From a virus, in the IMG/VR virus record IMGVR_UViG_3300023049_000001, positions 1-44,672 of that record: a stretch of 44,672 nt of DNA; one strand, 5' to 3'. The translations under genes were made by a program, and so were the position numbers. The first letter of the stretch is position 1; each line of letters opens with the position of its first letter. This document shows, in pieces, positions 14,015 through 22,965 of this stretch. The notes under the pieces were generated by a model that was given only the letters and a program-made list of their open reading frames with translations, ran no database searches and was not told where the DNA came from.

Positions 14015-14473
14015 ATGAAAGTATGTAGGCAATGTAGGTCTAACAAGGAACTCGTTTTATATTATAAACACAAATCTATGCCTGACGGGCATTTGAATAA
14101 ATGTATTGAATGCGTTAAAATTAGAGTTAAAGCACATCGGGAATTAAACTTAGATAAAATAAGAGCATACGATAGAGGCAGGTCTAAATTAGAACATAGA
14201 GTGTTCTTGAATAAGGAAAATTCAAAAGAATACAGGGTTAAAAACAAGGAGAAGTATAAAGCTCATAATAAAGTTAATAACGCAGTAAGAGATGGTAGAT
14301 TGTTAAAACCTTTAAAGTGCGAGCATTGTTTGGAAACTCACAACCAGATAGAGGGGCACCATAAAGATTATTCAAAACCATTAGATATAATTTGGCTTTG
14401 TTCACCGTGTCATAAGATATTACATCTAGGGGTAGGCATGGGGGCTTATAAATTAAGAGAAGCCCTTATTTAA
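14015..14473 (+). CDS. HNH-type zinc-finger endonuclease
   Basis: 152 residues with a perfect AGGAGG site. An N-terminal CxxC pair (C4/C7, C30/C33) makes one zinc site. The C-terminal part KCEHC...GHHKDYSKPL...WLCSPCHKILH carries the HNH motif (H115, H116, D118, and C129-x2-C132, H133, H137). Phage HNH proteins next to TerL can assist packaging cleavage, but free-standing HNH genes are also homing endonucleases. The gene directly precedes the structured RNA elements, which fits either view. Confidence 0.85.
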   Translation: MKVCRQCRSNKELVLYYKHKSMPDGHLNKCIECVKIRVKAHRELNLDKIRAYDRGRSKLEHRVFLNKENSKEYRVKNKEKYKAHNKVNNAVRDGRLLKPLKCEHCLETHNQIEGHHKDYSKPLDIIWLCSPCHKILHLGVGMGAYKLREALI

Positions 14474-14491
14474 ACGGAGATTAAACAATAT

Positions 14492-14611
14492 GCATTAGTG
14501 GCGGAACGGTAGACGCTGGGAGGCGGACATAAGATGAAGCTGTGTCGACGCGGTGAAACCCACACAAGGCCGCAGATTGTGGTTCCAAGGTTCGAGTCCT
14601 TGGCTAATGCA
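14492..14611 (+). ncRNA. tRNA-Leu-like RNA with enlarged, non-canonical centre
   Basis: The 5' GCATTAG (14492-14498) pairs with CTAATGC (14604-14610). The D arm TGGCGGAACGGTAGACGC matches bacterial tRNA-Leu, and the T arm CAAGG-TTCGAGT-CCTTG (14586-14602) is perfect. CCGCA-GAT-TGTGG (14570-14582) can be a long variable arm. Between D and variable arms lie about 53 nt instead of 17-18, and no 5-bp stem with a 7-nt loop can be drawn there. Instead TGTGT (14541-14545) can pair with ACACA (14562-14566). One unpaired or extra pair (T14499-G14603) gives an 8+5 acceptor/T stack, as in tRNA-Sec. CCA is not encoded. It may be a degenerate, intron-bearing or repurposed tRNA. Confidence 0.7.
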
Positions 14612-14624
14612 CAAAATTTAACGA

Positions 14625-14701
14625 ACACAAGCACAACCCCCTCTTGCACGTTTAGAATACGGGATTATTCAGTTGCCGTGACTTGAGGAGCTTGTGCACC
14701 A
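14625..14701 (+). ncRNA. 77-nt structured element ending in CACCA
   Basis: CACAAGC (14626-14632) pairs with GCTTGTG (14690-14696), followed by CACCA. Inside, CCTC/GAGG, CACG/CGTG and GAAT/ATTC can stack into an elongated hairpin. Length and the CCA end recall a tRNA, but no D loop or TTCGA loop exists. GCACAA at 14609-14614 can pair with the same 3' strand, so the two adjacent RNAs could interact. It could also simply be a leader hairpin for the next gene. Confidence 0.4.
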
Positions 14702-14720
14702 ATAACATAAAAGGAAAAAC

Positions 14721-15050
14721 ATGATAATAATAAAACATATAGAATACGCAATAGTCCCAGATGACGAATTCCCTAGAAGTTATATTATAGATGATGGGAA
14801 AAACATTCCAACTTTATTAAACAGTGAGGATGGGGTTAGTATAGATGATTTGAGTTTGCCGTCTGTTGAATATGTACACCCAACTGAATATTTTGTTAAT
14901 TTCTGTAAAGATCTAATGTCAATACCAACCCGTCAGAAAGTTGTAATATCAAGAAAAGCGGCTGAAATATTTAAACGTGATGAAGTGTATAAAGCTTTAG
15001 AAAAAGAAATAGAACGACTTAAACGGAAGATCAATGGGGGAACCAAGTAG
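14721..15050 (+). CDS. Hypothetical protein (109 aa)
   Basis: Starts MIIIKHIEYAIVPDDEFPRS and ends in a charged helix (EVYKALEKEIERLKRKI). AGGAAAAACATG gives the start. It overlaps the next gene by 17 bp. Position just ahead of TerL suggests a packaging-operon accessory. No family was recognised. Confidence 0.65.
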   Translation: MIIIKHIEYAIVPDDEFPRSYIIDDGKNIPTLLNSEDGVSIDDLSLPSVEYVHPTEYFVNFCKDLMSIPTRQKVVISRKAAEIFKRDEVYKALEKEIERLKRKINGGTK

Positions 15051-15273
15051 AAGTGGTGAGTTTGTAGAAAACTTAGATAAAGAACTAGAGCGACAATCGA
15101 CAATGTCAGAATGGGATTGGATAGAAGAGGCTAATTCAACACCTGCGATTAATATTATATTGAAAGAAACGGTTAAAGCCCTTTGCAGGGTTAATGTTAA
15201 TCATGAAACTAGGATTTGCGAGTTAGAGTCAAAAGTAGAACTATTAATAGCTGTTACGGGGAAGCTTGTATAA
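15034..15273 (+). CDS. Hypothetical protein (79 aa)
   Basis: ATG at 15034 within the end of the previous gene. The product MGEPSRSGEFVENLDKELER and onward is acidic and ends in a coiled-coil-like helix (ETRICELESKVELLIAVTGK). It overlaps the TerL start. No family was recognised. Confidence 0.6.
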   Translation: MGEPSRSGEFVENLDKELERQSTMSEWDWIEEANSTPAINIILKETVKALCRVNVNHETRICELESKVELLIAVTGKLV

Positions 15274-17026
15274 ATTAGGAGAAAAAAACCTTCTTTGTTT
15301 AGAGGGATCACCAGTAGAAATAGATTACCCATCATATGATTTTATCCTCGATGAAAAAGGGAATAAAACGTATGACAAGAAAACTTCGCTTTACAAAATA
15401 GGCCTAAGCAACAACCTAAAATATAGGGCATTAATCTATAGCAAATGCCTAGCAAGTACAGCTTATCGCCAGTCAGTAATTGAATTCTGTAGAAGAAATA
15501 TTTTATTTTATTTCAATACTTTTTGTTGGACTTACAGGCTCGACCTTCCGGCCAAAGAAAATCCTTACGTCCCCTTCACCACATTCCCGAAACAAGATGA
15601 AATAATCACTTGGATACTTTGGTGTTATGTTAATGGTGAGACAGGAATTGTAGAGAAAACTAGGGGGTGTGGGCTTTCATGGCTTTGGGTTATAGTCTCT
15701 GAATGGCTAGGTAAATTTCACAAAGGCCGTTCTATTTCTATGATGAGCCAGAACGAGGAAGATGTTGATGAACGTGGAAATCCTGATTCCTTGTTTGAAA
15801 AGATAAGGATCAACTTAAGAATGCAGCCTGAATGGATGCGTATGGGCTACGTTGAGAGCTCCCAATACGACAAGATAGGTTTGATCACATTCCCAGAAAC
15901 AGGGTCTACAATAAGTGGAGCGATTGCAAAAGGTACGGCACAAAGGGGTGGACGGGCAAGTATTACTGGGCTAGATGAGTTCGCTCACATAAAAGAAGAC
16001 TCTGCAATATTGACTTCTGCTTCAGAACTTACCGCTTGTACAATTATATTTTCTACGCCGAAAGGGGAAAATAACGAGTTCGCTAGGATGGCGAATACTC
16101 CAGGGGTGAACAAAATATCATTTCACTGGAAAGACCACCCATTGAGGAATTTGAAGTGGGAAGCTAAGAAAAGAGCTGATCCAAAAATTACGGAAGAAAC
16201 GTTTGCACAAGAATATGAAATTTCTTACACGAAATCAAATATCGGGAGAATCTTCCCAGATTTCAAATCTTACCATGAAGACGATAAAAGGGACAAATGG
16301 ATTCATGTCGCTGACCCTGGAAACACGTATTATGATTATGACCCAAATTATGACGTATATACTTGCTCTGATCTAGGGAGAGACATGACCTACTATGGCT
16401 TTTTCCAAATAAAGCCTTCAGACCACATTTACAATCCATACACGCCAAATACACTCATTGTATTCGAAGAAAAGTACTGGGTGAGGGGTAATATCATCAA
16501 TATTAGGAAAGAAATCAACGAAACGGCTGATGACTACGGTTTTATTTTCCGCGATCATATTTCAGATGTTCGAACTGCTAATGCAAAAGACTCCGTCGAA
16601 ATGGGATGGGGTGAATATTTGAAGATGGACGCTTCAGAAGTCAAAAGGATGTTCAATGTGGACCCAGGTGCGCCAATTAATGTTGTAGGGCAAAGGTACT
16701 CTGAAAAATTGCCGATTGACACGATGGCGATGTGCTTACGGATACCAGGGAAAATCATATTTCATCCACGGTGCAGGCTAGGGATTAAAGCTATGTCCAA
16801 TTGGAGTTATGAAATTGACCAATTCGAAAAAGATCATGAGGGAAGGTCTAAAATAAAGATAAAACCGAATGGCCAAGCGATGGTTAGCCATGGCCCCGAT
16901 TCACATCCTGGAAAAGCCTTGATTTATGGGATGCAACATATATATGGTAGCGAAAATAGCACTATTAAAAAAAGCAAACCAACTTTAAACTGGGATTTCC
17001 AGCAACCTGAAATAAGAGCGTTATGA
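15266..17026 (+). CDS. terL: Terminase large subunit (packaging ATPase-nuclease)
   Basis: 586 residues. The ATPase half has an adapted Walker A, EKTRGCGLSW (residues 130-139), Walker B TGLDEFA (D237/E238) and the coupling motif FSTPKGENNE (263-270). The nuclease half begins at CSDLGRDMTYYG (D369) with further acidic positions around 430-440. TerL pumps DNA into the prohead and cuts concatemers. Its proposed small subunit is on the other strand at 39662-40270. The start is TTG at 15266, overlapping the upstream gene by 8 bp; no better start is in frame. Confidence 0.93.
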   Translation: MYKLGEKNLLCLEGSPVEIDYPSYDFILDEKGNKTYDKKTSLYKIGLSNNLKYRALIYSKCLASTAYRQSVIEFCRRNILFYFNTFCWTYRLDLPAKENPYVPFTTFPKQDEIITWILWCYVNGETGIVEKTRGCGLSWLWVIVSEWLGKFHKGRSISMMSQNEEDVDERGNPDSLFEKIRINLRMQPEWMRMGYVESSQYDKIGLITFPETGSTISGAIAKGTAQRGGRASITGLDEFAHIKEDSAILTSASELTACTIIFSTPKGENNEFARMANTPGVNKISFHWKDHPLRNLKWEAKKRADPKITEETFAQEYEISYTKSNIGRIFPDFKSYHEDDKRDKWIHVADPGNTYYDYDPNYDVYTCSDLGRDMTYYGFFQIKPSDHIYNPYTPNTLIVFEEKYWVRGNIINIRKEINETADDYGFIFRDHISDVRTANAKDSVEMGWGEYLKMDASEVKRMFNVDPGAPINVVGQRYSEKLPIDTMAMCLRIPGKIIFHPRCRLGIKAMSNWSYEIDQFEKDHEGRSKIKIKPNGQAMVSHGPDSHPGKALIYGMQHIYGSENSTIKKSKPTLNWDFQQPEIRAL

Positions 17027-17394
17027 GTTATTCCACAAGTTGTTCTGAAACCATTGCGATAAGCACAGCTTCAACTACTAATACGATAGTTGATATTTCA
17101 GCTAGGGTAGCGGACAAATTAGCGAGCAACGCAACTTTAGTAAAAGAAAGATTAAAAATATACGTTTTCAGTTATCAACTAGTGTCTGCAGGGGCAGTTA
17201 CCGCACAATTCCTTTCCGCATCTACACCGATGACTGGGGCTATGTCTTTAATTACAGGGACTCCAGTTGGGATGTGTGCGGGTGGCTGTGAATTGCAAGA
17301 CGCTTTAATTGTTTGCGCTGCGAACGAAGACCTCATGTTGACGTTAAGCACTACTACCCAAGTATCTGGGCATATCAACTACATGATTGCTTAG
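17023..17394 (+). CDS. Putative small structural protein (123 aa)
   Basis: Overlaps TerL by 4 bp. Composition is Ser/Thr/Ala-rich with alternating hydrophobic residues (TIAISTASTTNTIVDISARV), typical of beta-rich virion decoration or fibre subunits. No family was recognised. Placement next to TerL supports a virion role. Confidence 0.6.
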   Translation: MSYSTSCSETIAISTASTTNTIVDISARVADKLASNATLVKERLKIYVFSYQLVSAGAVTAQFLSASTPMTGAMSLITGTPVGMCAGGCELQDALIVCAANEDLMLTLSTTTQVSGHINYMIA

Positions 17395-17395
17395 T

Positions 17396-17914
17396 ATGAA
17401 TTTCAAAGGGCATGTTACAGGTGGCGGTATTTCTTCTGCGATAGTCTTTACTGCGGCTTCATTTACAGGTGTTTCTTTTTTGGAAATATCACACCCCATT
17501 GTACTTGCGGCTGTTTGTTTTTTTATGAGTCTGTTTCCTGATTTCGATACTGCGTCTATCCCCCAACGTTGGTTCTATAGATTTTCAATAGTATCTTTCA
17601 TATATCTTTACAGTATAGACCAGTACCAATTGTTAGCTGTTTTTTCAATATTATCTATCACCCCGTTATTGCACAAGCATCGAGGGTGGACACATTGGAA
17701 AATAACCCCTGTGTTTATTTCTTTGTCAATCATCGCATTTTACGACTACCAAATTTCTATTGATGGACTGCTAAATTCTAAGCTATCTAGTGAATATATA
17801 ATATTTAATACGATTAGTAATTACCTCCTTTTTATCGCAGCAGCTACGATTGGACATTACACACACTTATTCTTAGATTCCAAATTTTTTAAGAATGCGT
17901 TTGATCATCATTAA
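17396..17914 (+). CDS. YdjM-like membrane-bound metal-dependent hydrolase
   Basis: ATG at 17396 is preferred over the upstream TTG. It is a hydrophobic protein with about four to five membrane helices. Conserved polar motifs of the YdjM/DUF457 family lie at the membrane face: KGHVTGG at the start, FPDFDTASIPQR, KHRGWTHW and IGHYTHLFLDS. Such enzymes bind metal through His/Asp; the substrate is probably lipid-linked or phosphoester but is unknown to me. A gene of this kind inside a capsid operon is a moron-like cargo that may alter the host envelope. Confidence 0.85.
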   Translation: MNFKGHVTGGGISSAIVFTAASFTGVSFLEISHPIVLAAVCFFMSLFPDFDTASIPQRWFYRFSIVSFIYLYSIDQYQLLAVFSILSITPLLHKHRGWTHWKITPVFISLSIIAFYDYQISIDGLLNSKLSSEYIIFNTISNYLLFIAAATIGHYTHLFLDSKFFKNAFDHH

Positions 17915-18015
17915 AAACATGAATTGGTTTTTGTACACTTGAGCCTTTCAATGTACCTCTCACTCGGTTAGAGGCGGAGAAAAGACGCACAATCAACAAA
18001 CAATAGAGGTAATAA

Positions 18016-18843
18016 ATGTCTTATTTAGACTTAGAGAATGGGCCTACTTTAAATGGTTTAGTATATAGCGGGACAGGTTCAGTTGTCCCTTATGAGTTCC
18101 TCCAAAATATTACAGCGACACCGTCACCAGTAAGCCTAAGTTCAGCTACAGTGACTATGAATGCTTCATTAACAAATCCTTTTCCAATTTGGATCGGTAA
18201 GCAATTTTATTTTGCGACTACACCGGAATCTTTCACTTTCACAACAGCCACAAATGCAGGATTAACTTCAGCAGGCGTGGAAAGCAATGTAGCTCTAGCG
18301 ACTGACGTTTGGTATCTTTACCTAGGCTTGAATAGCTCAAATAAAGTAACCATTTATCCTTCCCAAACAGCACCAGCAAAAGCAGATTTAAGATTTAACG
18401 GTAGTGTTTATGGGCACCCAGGTGCTTCAGCTACTAAATTCTATTCTTATTTTGGTATGGTTATTTGTACAAATTCTGGTTCACCAGCATTCGTCCCTTT
18501 CACAAAAGTCGGTAAAAGCTATCTTATTCCTGAAGCTTCTAAGTTAGAACAAGCGACTCCAGGGACATCGTATGCTGCTTGCGCTTTCACAGGTGTTGAG
18601 GGGATGCCTACACAAGATGGAGTCAGTGTTTCAGGTTATTTGACGACCTCGGCAACTTCAGGCGATACAGTAAAAATTGCTTATGACGCAAGTGGGAGTG
18701 GCGTACAGATAGCTAAAACAGTAGCAGCTGTTAGCAATACAGTCCCATTTTCAAACGCCCAGCTAAACAGTGGGGATCTTTTCGCTTTACATGGGACTGA
18801 TGCTGGTACTGTGGAAGTTACTTCAATCACAGACATCATCTAA
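18016..18843 (+). CDS. Putative virion structural/fibre protein (275 aa)
   Basis: GAGGTAATAA precedes the ATG. Composition is Ser/Thr/Gly/Ala-rich with repeated short beta strands (FYFATTPESFTFTTATNAGL; DLRFNGSVYGHPGASATKFY). It resembles head-fibre or decoration proteins of podoviruses in style, without recognised homology. The 100-bp leader contains a CCTCT...AGAGG stem (17960-17978). Confidence 0.6.
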   Translation: MSYLDLENGPTLNGLVYSGTGSVVPYEFLQNITATPSPVSLSSATVTMNASLTNPFPIWIGKQFYFATTPESFTFTTATNAGLTSAGVESNVALATDVWYLYLGLNSSNKVTIYPSQTAPAKADLRFNGSVYGHPGASATKFYSYFGMVICTNSGSPAFVPFTKVGKSYLIPEASKLEQATPGTSYAACAFTGVEGMPTQDGVSVSGYLTTSATSGDTVKIAYDASGSGVQIAKTVAAVSNTVPFSNAQLNSGDLFALHGTDAGTVEVTSITDII

Positions 18844-18851
18844 AGGTACTA

Positions 18852-19214
18852 ATGGCTAAGAAAAACGAAAAAGATTCTGTAGCGTTAGATAACGCTACAG
18901 GGTCGTCAATTACCCCAGAAGAGTTTTTGGGGTCTTACAGGGAAGCAAACGAAGGCGGTAACCCTAGTTTTGGCGAGTGGTATTCTTTTATGGATTCACA
19001 CAATAAAACTGTAGGTTTGTCTGACGTAACGTTCAAACAATGGTATGCTTTTAAAAGATGCTTAGTGGATCAAACTAAACCGTTCCATCCAGAATGGTCA
19101 GTTCTTGGTTCAAAAAAATGTAAAAGCCCAATGCATGACATCAATCTGGAGTCCCCAGAAGATGAGTATAAGCGGCTACTCAATGAATACTTTACAGAAA
19201 AAGAGGAGTCATAA
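18852..19214 (+). CDS. Hypothetical protein (120 aa), head cluster
   Basis: Starts MAKKNEKDSVALDNATGSSI. The middle is aromatic-rich (FGEWYSFMDSHNKTVGLSD; FKQWYAFKRCLVDQTKPFHP). One-base overlap with the following structural gene. No family was recognised; it may be an assembly or minor head protein. Confidence 0.6.
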   Translation: MAKKNEKDSVALDNATGSSITPEEFLGSYREANEGGNPSFGEWYSFMDSHNKTVGLSDVTFKQWYAFKRCLVDQTKPFHPEWSVLGSKKCKSPMHDINLESPEDEYKRLLNEYFTEKEES

Positions 19215-19912
19215 TGTCATTAGAAAATTTATTAGTGTCGGCGAAAAGTGATACTGGTGCAAACGGCAATGCTTTAAGTAAATCGACTTTTACTTTCAAT
19301 AACCCCGTCGTAGGCACTGGCGTCGCTCTAAACGCAGACCCCACAGCTATAGCAACAACTGAAGCAAGTTTGATTATCGACGTCCCTTCCGTAGCTCTGC
19401 AATCGTCTACAGCAAAAGCCAACACGGTTTTAGTTAAGCGCATTAAGCTTACTTGCACAGCAGCAGGTACAGCGGCAACTAAAGCAAGATTGGCTTTTTA
19501 TAAAGATAGTATTACAAGGTATTCGTCCGGTGGGTCGACTTTGTCTGGTGTTGCGACTTCAGCAAGTTCAAGTTCTTCAAATATTGGTGTAGCGCAAAGT
19601 AGTGTTTATTTCGGTGACTTGACAGCGTTGGCAGAATCTAGTGCAGGAGAAGAGCATATTTTCACACAACTTATTAAATCTGATACCACGGCAGCACCTT
19701 GCTTTGTTATCGATGATGAGTTCTTGTTTGAAACTTTATCCGAAGGGAAAGGAGGTAATAACGTCTACGATAGTGCTGGGGTTTGTTCGTCTGTATTTAC
19801 AATGCCGATGATTTATCTGAAACCAGGGTCTTCGCTTTTAGTGAAAGCTTTATTTCCAAATGCTAGTGCGGCTGCTTCTTTCGAAGTTGAAGTTACACTT
19901 TTAGAGGTTTAG
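19214..19912 (+). CDS. Putative virion structural protein (232 aa)
   Basis: Ser/Ala/Thr-rich beta-type sequence: KSTFTFNNPVVGTGVALNAD and YLKPGSSLLVKALFPNASAA. The style matches tail or head decoration proteins and the 123- and 275-aa proteins nearby. No family was recognised. Confidence 0.6.
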   Translation: MSLENLLVSAKSDTGANGNALSKSTFTFNNPVVGTGVALNADPTAIATTEASLIIDVPSVALQSSTAKANTVLVKRIKLTCTAAGTAATKARLAFYKDSITRYSSGGSTLSGVATSASSSSSNIGVAQSSVYFGDLTALAESSAGEEHIFTQLIKSDTTAAPCFVIDDEFLFETLSEGKGGNNVYDSAGVCSSVFTMPMIYLKPGSSLLVKALFPNASAAASFEVEVTLLEV

Positions 19913-19921
19913 TGAAAATTG

Positions 19922-22132
19922 ATGGCAAGGCATAATCGTAAACCGCACCGAGCAAGAAAAATAGAGAGGTTGTATTCTGACGTTCCTTTTGAGAAAGAGA
20001 GGGACGATGAACCATCTATAGATGAAGAAGTTCTATCTACTGGCAATTTAACGCCTAGGATGGATGACGAAGAGCTAAGAGCGGTTGAAGATGCTTTGTT
20101 TGATAGGTTTATCTCGGCTGAAGAAAAAACAGCTGAGATTTCCCAATTAATGACTAAATGGGAGTGCCAATACAAAGGAGAATGGTATTCTGAAGAAACG
20201 CAAAAGAAGGAAGAGGAGGAAGGTCAAATATTCCTAAGGAAGACTAAGGAACAAGTAAGAGTTGTTTACAGTCATATACTATCAATTGTTAGCGACCTCC
20301 GTCCTCTAGTTTCTTTCAACCCTATTGTTTCCTCAATCGAGGCGGCAGAAGAAGAAATGCAACGGGCTAAATTAGCAGAAGCTTTGGTCGATTACACGTT
20401 GAACGATCAATTGAAATTTAAAGAAGATGTTCTGCCCCAGTTTGTAAAGAGCTTTTTAAAATACACAATGGGTATTTTAAAACTTACATACAGATCAGAA
20501 GCCTCAGGAGCTAATTTTATTTTAGAAAATATCGATAGGTCTACTTTATATATCGATCCACATGCAAAGAGTGATATTAAAAACGCTGCATGGGTAATGG
20601 AGAGATATGGTCTACCAAAAAGAGAAGTCTTAAAAAGAATACGTCAGGGGTTCTATAAATTACCACCGACAAAAACCATAGACGACGTCTTAGGGCAGCC
20701 TATTTACAATAACAATAGCAGTGGGCAAGCTTCAGTTTCAGACAGAGTTTTAAACACTATTAAATCATCAAACACAACATTACTCGAAGATGAGAATGTG
20801 GAAATGATAGATTACTGGCAGTCACCTAAAAACGGGTTAAGTGACGTTTATGGTGTAATGGTCGGAGGTATCAATGGGTTCTTGCTTCGCTATGGGCCCA
20901 ACCCATATCCTTACAAAAACCACCCTTATTTCGCCAAAAGTTATGATCCACATGAGTTAGAAGTTGATGGGGAAGGCTTGGTTCAAGAAATCGAACCTAC
21001 GCAAAAAGTGATCAATACGATGCTTAATATTCGGCTTGCTGATATTAGGAAGCATGTTCATGACCCGATGTGGGTGAATGAAGCATTATTCAATGCTACT
21101 ACTCAAAAAGATTTAACTGACAGGCAAAAATTTGCCAGATTTGATAAAGAGTATATCAGAGAACAAAAAGCAAATAACCCGAACTACAACATAGCAAGTG
21201 ATATTGCTAAATTAGGGGTAAGCACATCTACAGAAACATTGTGGCAAGATTTACAGTTTTATCTAGGGCAATCCAAGGAAGTTACTGGGGTTAACGATGC
21301 AATGGCTGGCAATGCTATGGATCGTCAAGTTACTGCGACTCAGTACACGCAAACTTTGTCAAGAGCGACGGGGACTATGAGACCTGTACTTTTACAAATA
21401 GCTGCGCTAATAGAGGAAGTATCAGAAGCATTATTAACTTATTTTAAAGACCCCCAGTTTTTTGGAGATGAAAAGATCATCCAAATAACAGGCGAAAATA
21501 AATATAAGCGTATTAAAACAGGTTGGAGAAACCTAGGCGACGGTCTAAAAATCAGGAGTGTTTCCCCTGATGACATGCTTGTCGATGGGTCGATGAAAGC
21601 TACTTCCGGTTTTGAAGATCAGATAAATAAACGAATTAACACGCAAGAAGCTAAGGAAATGATCCAATCTTTAGGGATGTCCCCAGAGATATATAAGGAA
21701 GCTTCAGAGCAAGTCAATTTCGCAAAGATTGCTAAATTCATTGCCAACAACTCGTTTACTGGGGTTGAAGGTGATTTCAGTTATACGGAAGAAGAAAGAA
21801 AGCAAAAAGAACAAATTGAGCAAAAACAGATTGAACAGCAAAGACAAATGCAAAAAGAGCAAATGGAATTGCAGTTACAATTAGAAGAAAGAAAAATAGA
21901 ACTTTTACATTTGAATCAGCAAAGCACGCATCAAGCGAACGTAATGACTGATACGATGAGCAAAATCCAAGTTGATACCCAGAAACAACTTACTAAGTTG
22001 GAGACGGATTTATCTTTGATGAAAGCTAAAATCAGTGAGGATTTACAAGCTGATAAAGAACGGATGGCTGTAGAGTTTGAATTTGAAAAACAAAACAGAG
22101 ACATCGATAAGGCAGTTAACATTAACAAGTAA
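19922..22132 (+). CDS. Portal protein
   Basis: 736 residues from ATG at 19922 (an in-frame TTG at 19919 is less likely). The core (residues 60-600) has podovirus portal features: RAKLAEALVDYTLNDQLKFK, YIDPHAKSDIKNAAWVMERY, HPYFAKSYDPHELEVDGEGL and EVTGVNDAMAGNAMDRQVTA. The C-terminal 130 residues form a Gln/Glu/Lys coiled coil, comparable to the barrel and crown helices. It forms the dodecameric DNA gate at one capsid vertex and anchors TerL. Scaffold and capsid genes follow, as usual. Confidence 0.88.
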   Translation: MARHNRKPHRARKIERLYSDVPFEKERDDEPSIDEEVLSTGNLTPRMDDEELRAVEDALFDRFISAEEKTAEISQLMTKWECQYKGEWYSEETQKKEEEEGQIFLRKTKEQVRVVYSHILSIVSDLRPLVSFNPIVSSIEAAEEEMQRAKLAEALVDYTLNDQLKFKEDVLPQFVKSFLKYTMGILKLTYRSEASGANFILENIDRSTLYIDPHAKSDIKNAAWVMERYGLPKREVLKRIRQGFYKLPPTKTIDDVLGQPIYNNNSSGQASVSDRVLNTIKSSNTTLLEDENVEMIDYWQSPKNGLSDVYGVMVGGINGFLLRYGPNPYPYKNHPYFAKSYDPHELEVDGEGLVQEIEPTQKVINTMLNIRLADIRKHVHDPMWVNEALFNATTQKDLTDRQKFARFDKEYIREQKANNPNYNIASDIAKLGVSTSTETLWQDLQFYLGQSKEVTGVNDAMAGNAMDRQVTATQYTQTLSRATGTMRPVLLQIAALIEEVSEALLTYFKDPQFFGDEKIIQITGENKYKRIKTGWRNLGDGLKIRSVSPDDMLVDGSMKATSGFEDQINKRINTQEAKEMIQSLGMSPEIYKEASEQVNFAKIAKFIANNSFTGVEGDFSYTEEERKQKEQIEQKQIEQQRQMQKEQMELQLQLEERKIELLHLNQQSTHQANVMTDTMSKIQVDTQKQLTKLETDLSLMKAKISEDLQADKERMAVEFEFEKQNRDIDKAVNINK

Positions 22133-22182
22133 GATACCCTGATACCCAATGGATTTAGGATTTTTACAAATAGGAGAAAAAT

Positions 22183-22944
22183 ATGGAAAACGAACAAGAA
22201 CTAGAAAGTCAAGATTATCAACAAGAAGACAACGGAAGTGTCCCTGACGAATATCAGGACGAACGCGCTGGGTCTGAAGATGGTGGGCAAGAAGGTTCTA
22301 TCGAAGAAGAGAGTTTTGACTCTAAAGCCGAAATTGGTAAAATGAAGGAGGAGTTCACGCAGAACTTCAGGGAAATGCAATCTAAAAAAGATATACAGAT
22401 TGCAGAGCTTCAAGGGCAAGTAAAGCAGACCATTGAGATGCTTAAAAACCAAGGCAATCAACAGCAAGAGAAACCTATGGATCTATTAGATCTTAAGGAT
22501 GACGACGGCTATGCAAGAGACCTTAACGCTGAAGACATCCAAAAGTTTGTCCAGGATGCAATAAAGCAAGACCGTAAACAGCAAAATGAACAGTACGAAC
22601 AGCAAAGCCAGCAGCAGACACAAAAACAAATAGCTCAGCAAAAGTTTATGGAGAGTAAGTCTGACTCGGAAGAGATATTCGATTTTTACAATTCTGATAA
22701 GAACGGGATGGAAAAAAGAATGATGGCTGAGGGCATTGATTCCTCTAACATAAAAGAGGCTTATTTGTTTGTTAAAGGCGAACTGAGGGAAAAAAAATAC
22801 AAAGAAAGATCAAAACCAAACGTACCACCAGTAGGCAATAACGGTTCTAATTTCTCTAATCGAGGTGGAAGCCCTGCTAAATCAGCAATGGCTCAAGCGC
22901 AAGAAAGATCAAGAGCAGGCGTCCGTAGGAACCTTGACTGGTAA
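22183..22944 (+). CDS. Scaffolding protein
   Basis: 253 residues, acidic N terminus (MENEQELESQDYQQEDNGSV), a Gln/Glu/Lys-rich coiled coil in the middle (QDRKQQNEQYEQQSQQQTQK) and a basic C-terminal tail (AQERSRAGVRRNLDW). This profile and its place between portal and capsid genes identify a scaffold. The basic tail would contact the capsid shell. AGGAG precedes the ATG. Confidence 0.8.
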   Translation: MENEQELESQDYQQEDNGSVPDEYQDERAGSEDGGQEGSIEEESFDSKAEIGKMKEEFTQNFREMQSKKDIQIAELQGQVKQTIEMLKNQGNQQQEKPMDLLDLKDDDGYARDLNAEDIQKFVQDAIKQDRKQQNEQYEQQSQQQTQKQIAQQKFMESKSDSEEIFDFYNSDKNGMEKRMMAEGIDSSNIKEAYLFVKGELREKKYKERSKPNVPPVGNNGSNFSNRGGSPAKSAMAQAQERSRAGVRRNLDW

Positions 22945-22965
22945 AACAAAATAGGAGTTTTTTAG

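Noticed and set aside
14625-14701. Canonical tRNA with encoded CCA
   Set aside because: Length and 3' end fit, but no D arm, anticodon arm or TTCGA T loop can be drawn on either strand.
14492-14701. Split or permuted tmRNA
   Set aside because: Some similarity to the tmRNA TCGACG...GAAACCC region was noted, but there is no tag reading frame with resume signal, and the total length is too short.
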